Shown: positions 9,639 through 18,975 of the stretch, piece after piece
Layout of the letters: each line of letters begins with the position of its first letter
Position numbering within the stretch: position 1 is the first letter of the stretch
Assembly: GCF_000686705.1 (NCBI RefSeq)
Contig: NZ_KK366005.1
Span: forward strand, 124,001-188,000
From: Clostridium hydrogeniformans DSM 21757
Lineage (GTDB): Bacteria; Bacillota; Clostridia; Clostridiales; Clostridiaceae
Direction: 5' to 3'
DNA: 64,000 nucleotides
Made by a program: the position numbers and the translations under genes
The notes under the pieces: model-generated
The model's database searches: none
The model's input: only the letters and a program-made list of their open reading frames with translations
Told to the model about the DNA's origin: nothing

Positions 9639-9932
9639 ACTCTATCCCCCAATTAGTACATTATTTTCCACATCAAGCAATATTATACCATATTTTGTGA
9701 TATCTCTTAACAAAATCGACACTTTATTATATTTGACACTTCTAACTTGCACTAAAATTCGGGATATATAATTATATCTATTATTCCATACGAACCTATA
9801 ACAGATATTAAGCCATGTTCTCTTTGAAGAATTGTAACACTAAAAGTAAAGTTATAATGGATATGGATACATCTTTCTTAGTAGAACTTTTTATTTATAA
9901 AGACTATTAGTATTCTTATAGTTCTAAGAATA

Positions 9933-10180
9933 CTAATAGATCCAATATAAATCAGAATAGCCCCCCATAATAAAACTAGCTGGTATAGCTACTCCTTTAA
10001 GGATACATCCAATAACAACATATTTTAATTTTATATTTTCATTTCCGATTATATACACATAAAAGTACACGAGAATAGCATAAGCCAAAGTAAAAACTCA
10101 TGGCTTTCGGTCGTGAATACTCATAAAATTATTAACCCTAAAAACATCAAAATAAATGTTAATTTATCTTTTATAGTAAT
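9933..10180 (-). pseudogene. Decayed small membrane protein gene
   Basis: Read on the minus strand, a GGGGGG site is followed by an ATA where a start would be expected and by KDKLTFILMFLGLIIL, then a stop. In another frame the sequence continues as TLAYAILVYFYVYIIGNEN and later GVAIPASFIMGG before a stop at 9933. Both parts look like membrane-protein coding sequence, so a frameshift and loss of the start codon are likely. It lies just downstream of the membrane gene at 10199 and may have been co-transcribed with it. Confidence 0.4.
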
Positions 10181-10198
10181 CCCCCCTTATATGTTTAA

Positions 10199-10588
10199 TT
10201 ACCCCTGCCTTAAATCCCTATTCCCTTTTATATTTTTAAATTTTCTTATAATACATTGCACAAAAGCAATTAGGCTTATAAAAAATCCACTAATATCAAC
10301 TACCGTTGTATATGGATGATAATTATATTTCAATGATTGCGTCATACCTATATACCATAACTCTAATGGAAATAGTAAAAATATAAGATTTACTATTGGA
10401 TATCTTGTTTTCCTAACATATAAACTATAAATTATAAGAAATACAACTAGTAAAATCAATATTGTAAGTAATTCATTAAAAGTTACATTCACTGGACTAT
10501 CACTAGAAACTAGCATCCCATAACACCATATTATAATCATAAATATAGTCATACCTACACAACTCATAACATCTGAAATTTTTTTCAT
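10199..10588 (-). CDS. Four-segment membrane protein of unknown function
   Basis: 129 aa with about four hydrophobic segments (residues 8-27, 38-60, 65-83, 95-113) and a basic C-terminal tail. No family motif is recognised. The gene sits upstream of a decayed membrane-protein gene on the same strand. Confidence 0.5.
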   Translation of the reverse strand: MKKISDVMSCVGMTIFMIIIWCYGMLVSSDSPVNVTFNELLTILILLVVFLIIYSLYVRKTRYPIVNLIFLLFPLELWYIGMTQSLKYNYHPYTTVVDISGFFISLIAFVQCIIRKFKNIKGNRDLRQG

Positions 10589-10685
10589 ATTTCACTACCC
10601 CTTATTGTATTTTCAATTAATTCTAATCTTTATAATATAATTAATGCTTTCTACTAATAAATCATAAATTTCTGAAGCATTAAAA

Positions 10686-10880
10686 TTATTTTGCGTTTAA
10701 TATGTCTAAAATTAAGTCTTTAGAATTTATAATTACTTCATCATTTTCTACGATTTCAAGAATTATCCTACCATCAAAACCCCCTAAGTATTCTGAAAAA
10801 ACTTTTTTATAATCTATATCCCCCATACCTAATGGCAAATGTTCATGCTCTACTCCAGATCTTTTATCTGTTGAACCTCC
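10686..10880 (-). pseudogene. C-terminal remnant of a sugar-phosphate isomerase/epimerase (TIM barrel)
   Basis: A minus-strand frame ending at a TAA (10686-10688) reads GGSTDKRSGVEHEHLPLGMG, then DIDYKKVFSEYLGGFDGRII, the usual C-terminal end of xylose-isomerase-like TIM-barrel epimerases (H-x-PLG-x-G-x-ID motif). Stops precede it in the same frame, and the body of the enzyme is missing. Confidence 0.65.
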
Positions 10881-11120
10881 TCTTTATAGTCATTAAACCA
10901 CCTTATACTTCTCCCTATTGTAATCACACTATCCACCCCAGTTCATTTCTTTTTATTATATACTATATTTTACTAATCAGTAATAACCTACAACACCATT
11001 AGCTATAGTAAAAAAGTGCGAACGTGAATATTGGGGATCTAAAGGAGGATTAAAGAAATAAGTCTATGTATGTAAAAATACATAAGAAAATTTAGAGACC
11101 TTAATTTAATTATATAAAAA
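10881..11120. other. Intergenic stretch without a gene
   Basis: AT-rich DNA between the epimerase remnant and the terminator of the Bce operon. An AAAGGAGG near 11042 is followed only by a nine-codon ORF, which I do not call. Confidence 0.4.
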
Positions 11121-11162
11121 TACCCTATAGAACATACTTCTTATTGCCTGTTCTATAGGGTA
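11121..11162 (-). terminator. Likely terminator of the Bce ATPase-permease operon
   Basis: A perfect 14-bp stem (TACCCTATAGAACA with TGTTCTATAGGGTA, 14-nt loop) is followed on the minus strand by TTTTTATAT. It is 190 bp past the permease stop. Confidence 0.6.
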
Positions 11163-11353
11163 ACATTTAATATATAGGATTTTAATATAATCCCTTAACT
11201 TATCCATTAAAAAGATCATTGACTTGTCTTGATTTACCTAGATGGATAAATCAACTTTAAAACTTAAAACCCTATAAGTAAAAATTTTTACTACATTACT
11301 AATACACTATTAATATGTTGTATAAATTCACCAATGAAGCTTCTAACCTAATA

Positions 11354-13429
11354 CTATTTAACCATTTCCTTAATATACTTTTTTCTACTAATTAAGTATA
11401 CTATTCCTTGAATTATGGCACCTATTAAAAGCACTACTATTGCTTTTTTAATGAGTAATCCATTGATTTGCCAGTTAGATACCATTACATATAAGAAATA
11501 TATACCTAAGCCTCCTCCAATAAAAATAGGCATAAAGAATGTTATTGCTAGTTCTTTGCTAATTATGGATTTAATCTCTCTTTCTAAAACCCCGATTCTA
11601 TTTAATGATGTGATTCTCTCTTTTTCATGTTCTATATCTGATAATACCTTGTAATATAAAACTATTCCATTGGCTAATATAAATAATAATCCTATAAACA
11701 TCATAGTAAATAATATCATCCCATTATCATTTAATCTTAATTTTAAAATTTCACCTTTATACACTGGTCTATATGATTCCTTGTCCCCTCTTTCATCATT
11801 AGATGTTAATCCTGAGAGACTTCCTTCATTCCAATAGGAATTGTCTAATCCATTTTCATCCCTTAAATAACTTATCAATCCGTCAAATGCTTCCTCTCCA
11901 TTATTTACATTAATAAGATGAAGTTTTTTTATTGAAGATACTCTTGTGCTTTTCTTTAATACTTCATACTCCTTATCACTTACAACTAATGCTGTTCCTA
12001 AAGAGTAGTTTTTTGTATCTCTACGGTTTGTAAATGGGATTCCTTTTTCTTCTTTTATATTATTCTTTTCTAACTTTAACTTAGTATTTTTTCCAAGAAT
12101 TTTTTCATATTCTTCTTTACTTAATTTATAATCATTCTCTACTGTTATATTTCTAATTTTCTCTGACTGTTTTTCATCCATAGCTGTTAAAATAGATGAT
12201 GGATACTCATAATTTCTTTTTTCATTATATATTGTTATATTAATAGCCTCCTCTGATTTAATCTCTACATTTTCTCCCATATGTTTATTGTAATTTGATT
12301 TACTTATTACGGGCTGATTATTACTCCATAATAAAAGACTATCTCCATCCTCTCTAAAAACAGGTACTTCTAGATATTCTAATACCTTATATTTTTCTAC
12401 TTTTCCATTCCCTATAACTTCTTCCACCTTGTTTTTCTCAACCTTATTATATTCACTTGTCTCAACAAACATAATATCATAAGGGTTATCCATACTTACA
12501 TATTCTACTGTTGAAGAGTACATAGAGTAGCTATATCCAACAAAGAACATGGCTCCAGCTACCAATAATGAAAGCATATATAAGATATTTTTATAAGCTA
12601 AAAATCTATGAGATAGATTTGATAATACTAATAAGTTTCTGTTATAGGCTTTAGAAGATTTACTAAATATCCCCTTTACTAAAACAATTAATGAACCAAT
12701 TACCACATAGGTAGATACAATTATTAAACCTATAAACACTTCAGTCATATAATATTGATTCTTAAATATTTCTTTTAATAAGGTTTTAGGTAAGCAATAC
12801 AGAGACACTATTAGTAGAACCAATGATACAAATCCTATTATATTATTAGTTTTTCCAACTTCTTTTTTCTTATCTGCCTTTATAGCATCAATTATAGATA
12901 CTCTTCTTATATAAAATATATTAAATATAACATTTCCTAAAAATATTAATACAAAAATCCCTACACTTAATAAGAAGCTCTTGTAGTTAAGTTTATATAG
13001 AATATTACTTCCTACTAATATTTTATTAAGTCCCATATAAAATAATCTGCCAAACAAAGCTCCACTTAAAATCCCTGTAGCTAATGATGCTACCATTACT
13101 CCTAAGTTTTCTACAAATATAAGTTTTGTTAAATCTTTTGTAGTCATACCTAAGGTCAAATACATTCCAAACTCTTTACCTCTATTTTTTAAAAAAGACA
13201 AATTAGTATAGGTAATAAAAATTATTGAAAATATTATTATCCCCATTAAGGCCATTTTTACTGTTTCATATACTGATGTTTTCCCTATATCATTTATTAT
13301 AGTTGGATTATATATTAAACTTCCATACATAAATAGCATGGCTATTATTAATGAATTTACAAAGTAAAATGATATGTATTTATTAAAATTATAAGTAAAA
13401 TTCTTTCGTATTATAGAAGAAAAAGTCAT
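11354..13429 (-). CDS. BceB-type ABC transporter permease
   Basis: 691 aa. The layout is that of BceB/VraG permeases: an FtsX-like block of membrane segments in the first ~310 residues, a large extracellular region (about 320-580, beginning near SMDNPYDIMFVETSEYN), then three terminal membrane segments. Such permeases sense and detoxify cell-wall-active peptides such as bacitracin or lantibiotics, and signal to a partner histidine kinase. The start overlaps the ATPase stop by one base (TAATG), so the two are translationally coupled. With the kinase and regulator upstream this forms a complete module. Confidence 0.9.
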   Translation of the reverse strand: MTFSSIIRKNFTYNFNKYISFYFVNSLIIAMLFMYGSLIYNPTIINDIGKTSVYETVKMALMGIIIFSIIFITYTNLSFLKNRGKEFGMYLTLGMTTKDLTKLIFVENLGVMVASLATGILSGALFGRLFYMGLNKILVGSNILYKLNYKSFLLSVGIFVLIFLGNVIFNIFYIRRVSIIDAIKADKKKEVGKTNNIIGFVSLVLLIVSLYCLPKTLLKEIFKNQYYMTEVFIGLIIVSTYVVIGSLIVLVKGIFSKSSKAYNRNLLVLSNLSHRFLAYKNILYMLSLLVAGAMFFVGYSYSMYSSTVEYVSMDNPYDIMFVETSEYNKVEKNKVEEVIGNGKVEKYKVLEYLEVPVFREDGDSLLLWSNNQPVISKSNYNKHMGENVEIKSEEAINITIYNEKRNYEYPSSILTAMDEKQSEKIRNITVENDYKLSKEEYEKILGKNTKLKLEKNNIKEEKGIPFTNRRDTKNYSLGTALVVSDKEYEVLKKSTRVSSIKKLHLINVNNGEEAFDGLISYLRDENGLDNSYWNEGSLSGLTSNDERGDKESYRPVYKGEILKLRLNDNGMILFTMMFIGLLFILANGIVLYYKVLSDIEHEKERITSLNRIGVLEREIKSIISKELAITFFMPIFIGGGLGIYFLYVMVSNWQINGLLIKKAIVVLLIGAIIQGIVYLISRKKYIKEMVK

Positions 13430-14184
13430 TAGTTCTCTCCTCCTATAAACCCTTGAACTTCAAGAACTTTATCATAAAATTTCTTTCTATCCCCATCTGA
13501 TGTAATCTCCATTTTTATATTACCATCTTTAATAAATATAATTCTTTTGCAAAAAGATGCAGCAAAAGGATCATGAGTTACCATTAAAACAGTACTCTTT
13601 ATTTCATCATTCATTTTACTTATAGTTGTCATTATATTGTTAGATGACTTAGAATCCAAATTTCCAGTTGGCTCATCTGCAAATATTATAGCTGGATTAT
13701 TTATTAACGCCCTTGCGGCTGCTACTCTTTGCTTTTGTCCTCCTGAAATATGATATGGGTATTTTTTCTTTAGCTCTCCAATATTAAAGAAATTCATAAG
13801 CTCACTAACTTTGCTTTCTATTTCCTTAGGATTTTTCTTATCTAGAATAAGTGGTAATGATATATTTTCTTCAAGAGTTAAGCTATCCAAAAGATTAAAA
13901 TCTTGAAATATATATCCTATGTTTTTTCTTCTAAATAAAGCTAAATCATCTTTTTTCATTTTACTTATCTCATTATTATTTATAAAAACTTCTCCTGAAG
14001 TACTCTTATCAACCCCAGACAGTATATTAAGTAAAGTAGTTTTTCCACTACCACTAGGTCCCATTACCCCAACAAATTCTCCATTATTAACCATTAAATT
14101 AATTCCACCTAAAGCTGTAACTTCCTTAGCTCCTTTATATGAACTATAAATCTTAGTCAAATTATTTACCTTTAAACTCTTCAT
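13429..14184 (-). CDS. BceA-type ABC transporter ATPase
   Basis: 251 aa, MacB/LolD-like ATPase of the Bce class. Walker A GPSGSGKTT is at about 42-50, the signature ISGGQKQR at about 147, and Walker B IIFADEPTGN follows. It pairs with the permease whose start overlaps its stop. It powers removal or release of cell-wall-targeting peptides. Its own promoter probably lies in the 140 bp before the ATG, where the response regulator would bind; I could not identify a BceR-type operator with confidence. Confidence 0.92.
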   Translation of the reverse strand: MKSLKVNNLTKIYSSYKGAKEVTALGGINLMVNNGEFVGVMGPSGSGKTTLLNILSGVDKSTSGEVFINNNEISKMKKDDLALFRRKNIGYIFQDFNLLDSLTLEENISLPLILDKKNPKEIESKVSELMNFFNIGELKKKYPYHISGGQKQRVAAARALINNPAIIFADEPTGNLDSKSSNNIMTTISKMNDEIKSTVLMVTHDPFAASFCKRIIFIKDGNIKMEITSDGDRKKFYDKVLEVQGFIGGEN

Positions 14185-14254
14185 ATCTATATACCTCTCT
14201 TATATTAAGTTTATACTACGTCTTAAGTATCTACATATTTTATAATATAAGTAT

Positions 14255-14290
14255 AAAGGGAAACCCACTTTTCTCTAATGGATTCCCCTT
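14255..14290 (-). terminator. Terminator after the histidine kinase gene
   Basis: On the minus strand AAGGGGAATCCA pairs with TGGGTTTCCCTT (one mismatch), then TTATA. It separates the regulator-kinase pair from the ATPase-permease pair. Confidence 0.55.
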
Positions 14291-14325
14291 ACATAACCTT
14301 ACATTTTTGAAAGGTTATCAATTTT

Positions 14326-15339
14326 TTAAATAATACCTTCATTTTTAAACTTTATTTTAACTACTGTTCTAATACCTATTTCAGATTCTATTTTAATTTC
14401 ATGACCAAGTTTTTCAGCTATAATCTTTACCATATACAGTCCAATTCCAGATGAATTTCTTTCTTTTCTTCCATTGTTTCCAGTAAAGAATGGGTCAAAT
14501 ATTCTTGGTAAATCTTCTTTAGCTATTCCAATACCATAATCTATTATTAATAATTCAACATCATTATTGTGATTTATAGCTAATATTTCTACTTTGTTAT
14601 TCTTATTTGCATCAGAATACTTAATAGAGTTTGATATTATCTGTGATAACATATATGAACCCCATTTTTTATCAGTATAAACTGATATATTATCATCAAT
14701 ATCCACTTTAGGGAATACCCCTTTATATATAAAGTCTCTTTTCTTTGAGCTAACTACACTATTAACTAATTCTCTTAGGTTACAAGAAGTAGTTATATAA
14801 TCCCTAGAAAAATCATCTAATCTCAATATATTTAAACACTCTTCTAAGTTCTTTTTTAAGTTACTATTCTCTTCTTTTATATCTTCAATATATCTGTCAT
14901 TTCCCTTACTTAAAATACTATGTTCACAAGCTAAATCTATAACTGTTATGGAAGTCTTCATATTATGGATCCATTGGGAGAATAAATTCTCTCTATTTCT
15001 TATCTCCTGATTTAATGTATGTAATCTATTTAAATACTCATTATGAATAGTACTAATTGCTTCTAAAACCTCTTCTTCATTTGAACTTAGATTAGAATTA
15101 GTGTAACTTGGACTTCTCTTACTATCCTCTAATTTTTCTTGAAAACTTTTGTATTTAATAACCTCAATAACAAAATAAACTAAAATAACAAAAGCACTTA
15201 GCATTAATGGATATATAACTTCACTATCTTCAAATAGTAAATAATAAAACATTATTATTACTAATGTATTTATTAAAAGTATTATTAGATCTCTAGCCTT
15301 TATCCTTACTACTTTAATTATCAATTCCATTAAATACAT
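14326..15339 (-). CDS. BceS-type intramembrane-sensing histidine kinase
   Basis: 337 aa from the ATG at 15339. A TTG two codons earlier is less likely, since AGAGGAG is spaced 6-7 nt from this ATG. Two membrane helices (about residues 18-36 and 42-60) are joined by only a few residues (LFEDSEVIY), so there is no extracellular sensor domain. The phosphorylated histidine is in SQWIHNMKTS (H125). N, G1 and G2 boxes follow (SQIISNSIKY, IDYGIGI, SSGIGLYMVKII). Such kinases take their signal from the partner permease. The start lies inside the last codons of the response regulator, so the pair is coupled. Confidence 0.9.
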   Translation of the reverse strand: MYLMELIIKVVRIKARDLIILLINTLVIIMFYYLLFEDSEVIYPLMLSAFVILVYFVIEVIKYKSFQEKLEDSKRSPSYTNSNLSSNEEEVLEAISTIHNEYLNRLHTLNQEIRNRENLFSQWIHNMKTSITVIDLACEHSILSKGNDRYIEDIKEENSNLKKNLEECLNILRLDDFSRDYITTSCNLRELVNSVVSSKKRDFIYKGVFPKVDIDDNISVYTDKKWGSYMLSQIISNSIKYSDANKNNKVEILAINHNNDVELLIIDYGIGIAKEDLPRIFDPFFTGNNGRKERNSSGIGLYMVKIIAEKLGHEIKIESEIGIRTVVKIKFKNEGII

Positions 15340-16012
15340 ACCCAACTCCTCTTTTAGTTACAATTGCATTTTCAATGCCTAAATTGCTTAGTCTTTTTTT
15401 AACCCTTGTCATGTTAACCGTTAAGGTGTTATCATCAACAAATGTTGTATCATCCCATAAAGCTTCAAGTATATCCTCTCTTGTTACTATATTTCCTGCA
15501 TTGTTTAAAAGTATATTAAGTATCCTGTATTCATTCTTTGTAAGTTCAATAATTTCTTCCTTATATTTTAGTTTCATACTTTCATGAATTAGTGTTAATA
15601 TATTTTCATCTTTGATACTTGTCTCTTTAATTTTTTCCCTACTATCTATATATTCATTTGTTCTTCTTAGTAATGCATTAATTTTAGCAAGCAATATTCC
15701 AATAGTAAAAGGCTTTGTAACATAATCATCTGCACCAAGCTCCATTCCCCTTATCTGTTCACCTTCATCACTTCTAGCTGAAAGTATAATCACTGGTGTA
15801 TTATAACTTTTTCTAATGAGTTTTAAAAAATAAAATCCATCTAACTTAGGTAGATTTATATCTAATATTATTAGATTAGGCTCTACTTCTTCTACTGTCC
15901 TCATTACATTATCAAAGTCATCAATGGTTGTAACCTTATAATCATATGCCTCTAAATATTCACTAATATATCCTTTTAATTTTATATCATCTTCTATTAA
16001 TAAAATTCTCAT
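15314..16012 (-). CDS. BceR-type OmpR-family response regulator
   Basis: 232 aa. The receiver domain has the acidic pair EDD (8-9), phosphoacceptor D51 in IILDINLPKLDGF and lysine in DDYVTKPFTIG. A winged-helix DNA-binding domain fills about 135-230 (NILLNNAGNIVTREDILE, then VDDNTLTVNMTRVKKRL). It is first in the regulator-kinase operon and overlaps the kinase start. The expected target is the ATPase-permease promoter next door. Confidence 0.92.
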   Translation of the reverse strand: MRILLIEDDIKLKGYISEYLEAYDYKVTTIDDFDNVMRTVEEVEPNLIILDINLPKLDGFYFLKLIRKSYNTPVIILSARSDEGEQIRGMELGADDYVTKPFTIGILLAKINALLRRTNEYIDSREKIKETSIKDENILTLIHESMKLKYKEEIIELTKNEYRILNILLNNAGNIVTREDILEALWDDTTFVDDNTLTVNMTRVKKRLSNLGIENAIVTKRGVGYVFNGIDN

Positions 16013-16181
16013 TCCTGTCTCCTATATGCATAAAGTAGAGTACTTCAGTACCCTACCTTTTATTTTCTGTATTTCTTATTTATATTATATAAACTTTACA
16101 TAGCTTATGGCAAATTCATTATATATCTTTGTAATAATTAAATTATACGATTAAATTGTTATCTATTTATACACTATATAA

Positions 16182-16718
16182 TTAAACTTTTGTATTATTA
16201 AATGTAAATATTAATCTCTCCCCATCAAATGTTGGGCCTTGCTTTTCTTCAAAGACTCCATCTGCATAGTCACTAATAGTTTTACGCCAAAACTTCTCTG
16301 CTCTTAGATTTTTCCCTGAGGGTGCTACATATAACCCCCATTTACCATAAAACTTATCAAATACCTGCTTTGCTGCGTTAGGGGCAATCCCTATTCCCCT
16401 ATAGGGTCTTAATAAAAAGAATTCATAAACGTAATAATCTAGTCCTTTAGGTGCATATTTACCAGTCGCAACTAAGTCAAATCCTGCTGGCTTTCCATCT
16501 ACCATTATAATAAAGGGAAATAAATATTCAGGATTCTGAAACCAAATATTCTGAACATCATATTGCTCAGCTAATGTTTTTATAGGCTCCTCTTCATAAA
16601 TACCATATTCATTTGGTAGATTTCCATAAACCTCTGATAAATCATGCAAATATAATGGATAAAGGTTTTTTATGATATTCTTATTTTCCTCTTTTGCTAA
16701 AACCACTTTAATTTCCAT
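16182..16718 (-). CDS. GNAT-family N-acetyltransferase
   Basis: 178 aa. The acetyl-CoA-binding motif A is YVYEFFLLRPYRGIGIAPNA, an R-G-x-G-x-A form close to the consensus. IIMVDGKPAGFDLVATG is the preceding strand pair. The acceptor is unknown. The start at 16718 is preferred over 16727 because AGGGG lies about 9 nt before it, whereas the earlier ATG abuts the GGGG. Single gene. Confidence 0.8.
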   Translation of the reverse strand: MEIKVVLAKEENKNIIKNLYPLYLHDLSEVYGNLPNEYGIYEEEPIKTLAEQYDVQNIWFQNPEYLFPFIIMVDGKPAGFDLVATGKYAPKGLDYYVYEFFLLRPYRGIGIAPNAAKQVFDKFYGKWGLYVAPSGKNLRAEKFWRKTISDYADGVFEEKQGPTFDGERLIFTFNNTKV

Positions 16719-16838
16719 AAATCTCATCCCCTATTTTTATAATATAAGTGTAAATAAATAGCATGCTAATTTTTATTTAACTAGCATGCTGATTAAAAAT
16801 AAGACACTATATAAGATTTAAGATTCAACTTATAATGT

Positions 16839-16944
16839 CTACTTAAAATCAGATAAAATATCCTTTGTACCATTTTTTTCTCCCCAAGTTTTATAATTAT
16901 CATCTTTCCTTGGTATATAGGAACCTTTCTCATAAAAAATAAAC
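16839..16944 (-). pseudogene. Short C-terminal gene remnant
   Basis: A minus-strand frame reads LFIFYEKGSYIPRKDDNYKT, then WGEKNGTKDILSDFK and a stop. It looks like the end of a soluble protein, but there is no start or ribosome site, and a stop lies just upstream. The family is not recognised. Confidence 0.35.
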
Positions 16945-16969
16945 AATCACTATAACTATCTTATAAATA

Positions 16970-17779
16970 CTAAAGTTTTGTAGCTTTCAAAGAAAACATT
17001 AATGGAATCATATCTCCAGATTTAAATCTCCACCAACCTTCACTATCCTTCTCCATATTAATATAATAATTATCATCACAAAATGGGAATTCATGTAGAT
17101 ACTCTAGTCTCATATTACTTGAACATACTGCATTTATAATATCACTTAAAGAGTGCTGCCATTCATATGTAGGTGCATCTACTAACACTTCCTTATTAGC
17201 ATAATCCTCTGATGGTTCACAATGTATTGGCTCATTACTGTATCTATAATAAGGCCTTTCCACCTTCAAATCTTTACCGTTAGGTTCATTAGTCATAATC
17301 ATACTTATTGGATGGCCATCCATCATATAAAAATAACCTTTTGGCTTTAAATAGCCCTCTGCAATTCTCATAAATTCCTTAATATCCTCTAGCCAGCATA
17401 TTACCCCATGTGATGCAAATACTATATCAAACTTATCATCCAATAGTTTTGTAATTTCATAGACATTACTACAAATAAATGTTGCTGATAAGTTGCTCTC
17501 ACTAGCCAATTTTTTTGCAATTTCTATGGATTTAGGTGAGATATCAACTCCAACAACTTCAGCTCCTAATCTAGCTAATGATAAAGTATCCAATCCTATA
17601 TGGCATAATAAATGTAAAATTTTCTTACCTCTAATATCCCCAAGTTCATCAATATGAGTCCTTTTTAGTGATAATCCACCATTCTTGAATCCCTCAATAT
17701 CATAATACCCCTTAGGTGAATTTTCGTGTATAGTAGCCGCTGCATCCCAGTGTTCCTGATTAGTCTTACTATAGCTCAT
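16970..17779 (-). CDS. Class I SAM-dependent methyltransferase
   Basis: 269 aa. The SAM-binding core shows motif I as KILHLLCHIGLDTLSLARLG and motif II GAEVVGVDISPKSIEIAKK, then a FDIVFASHGVICWL strand. The motif I glycine loop (LLCHIGLD) is a variant seen in one subgroup of small-molecule methyltransferases. The C-terminal ~100 residues are specific to this subgroup. The substrate is unknown. GGGAGGG precedes the ATG. Confidence 0.8.
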   Translation of the reverse strand: MSYSKTNQEHWDAAATIHENSPKGYYDIEGFKNGGLSLKRTHIDELGDIRGKKILHLLCHIGLDTLSLARLGAEVVGVDISPKSIEIAKKLASESNLSATFICSNVYEITKLLDDKFDIVFASHGVICWLEDIKEFMRIAEGYLKPKGYFYMMDGHPISMIMTNEPNGKDLKVERPYYRYSNEPIHCEPSEDYANKEVLVDAPTYEWQHSLSDIINAVCSSNMRLEYLHEFPFCDDNYYINMEKDSEGWWRFKSGDMIPLMFSLKATKL

Positions 17780-18356
17780 TTTGACCCTCCCAATTATAAG
17801 TTTTTTGTAAGTTTGATAGATATAATTTTATACTTTAAAACTCTTTCAATTTTGGTCAATTACTTGTCTACCTTATATAGTGCATAAGATTTTATTAATG
17901 ATATGATCTTACTTCTATAAAGTATGTTCAAGGTAATAGCTAACAGATATTCCATTCCTATTAACTACCTCCTAAGAATGATATAAATTTAATAATAAAT
18001 TATAAAAATATATCATACAATTTTTACAATTTATCGTATTATATTTACAATTATACCATACTTAACAAATAATCCTCTATGGATTTATCCTTGTAGTTTT
18101 AATTTCTTAACGCAACTATCTACTGATGATAAAACTTAAAAAGTTATGTATAATTATGATATAATTCTAAATTAACTTCTTGTCTTGATTAAATTAAAAT
18201 CCTTAAGTTAGTAGATTTTTTATTTTAAAACTTTATAATCTAAAAACGTAAATTCTAGCTACTTTATTTAAGACTTAAATAGTACAATAGATTAAGTTAA
18301 TATGTTAGAACTTCTAAATGGATAGCTATAGCAGAACAGTTAATTTCGAAAGAAAA
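17780..18356. other. Intergenic stretch without a gene
   Basis: Nearly 600 bp of AT-rich DNA with no supported ORF. AATTATGATATAATTCTAA at about 18147-18165 differs by one base from the extended -10 region of the toxin-like cassette at 20050. It may be an active promoter or the relic of a third cassette; no toxin-like ORF follows it. Confidence 0.45.
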
Positions 18357-18386
18357 GAAGCACCTATACTTCAAATATAGTGCTTC
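18357..18386. terminator. Terminator upstream of the trmO end
   Basis: GAAGCACCTATA pairs with TATAGTGCTTC around CTTCAAA, with one unpaired base. It lies 55 bp past the trmO stop and can end that gene. Confidence 0.55.
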
Positions 18387-18440
18387 ATCCCTAATTAAAT
18401 CTTCTATAAAACTAAATTTTTATAAGCTATTTTATCTTCA

Positions 18441-18908
18441 TTAAAATAAAAACTCATTTTCCCAATTGAACTCACCAGACTTTTCATAACATAATGGCCA
18501 ATGACTACACCATTTTGGAACACCAGCCTTTTCTACCTTGTCCAAACTTGGAGTATAAGGTTTTAAATCTAAAATAATACTATCATTCATTGCATCAATA
18601 TAGGTAATATAAATTATTCCTTTTTCATAATCTATATGTGTTACCTGAGTGATAGACAAGGCTAATGGATTAGGTCTTTCAGGAGATCTAGTAGAAAAAA
18701 CTCCTAGCCTTTCAGGTGCATTTTTATAAGGTTTATTTACTTCTAAAATGCTTCTACTATTACCATTATCACACTTATCAAACCACCAAATCACATTAAT
18801 ATGACTAAAAGATTCTAGCCCTTGCAATCCTTTTATATACTCTTTATTAAGCTTAAGAAACATGTTTTCTCCTTGAACTTTAATCCTACCAATTTCTTTT
18901 AACTCCAT
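18441..18908 (-). CDS. trmO: tRNA (N6-threonylcarbamoyladenosine-37) methyltransferase TrmO
   Basis: 155 aa, the length of the single-domain TrmO/YaeB core. Diagnostic motifs are SHINVIWWFDK, VFSTRSPERPNPLALSI and LDLKPYTPSLDKVE, which form the SAM-binding beta-barrel. The enzyme methylates t6A at position 37 of certain tRNAs. GGAGG lies before the ATG. It is 67 bp from the MerR-type gene upstream on the same strand and may be co-transcribed with it. Confidence 0.88.
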   Translation of the reverse strand: MELKEIGRIKVQGENMFLKLNKEYIKGLQGLESFSHINVIWWFDKCDNGNSRSILEVNKPYKNAPERLGVFSTRSPERPNPLALSITQVTHIDYEKGIIYITYIDAMNDSIILDLKPYTPSLDKVEKAGVPKWCSHWPLCYEKSGEFNWENEFLF

Positions 18909-18975
18909 AATTAATACCTCCTATTTATCTTATAAATAGATAATAGACCCTCACATAATGTGAGAGTCAATATGA

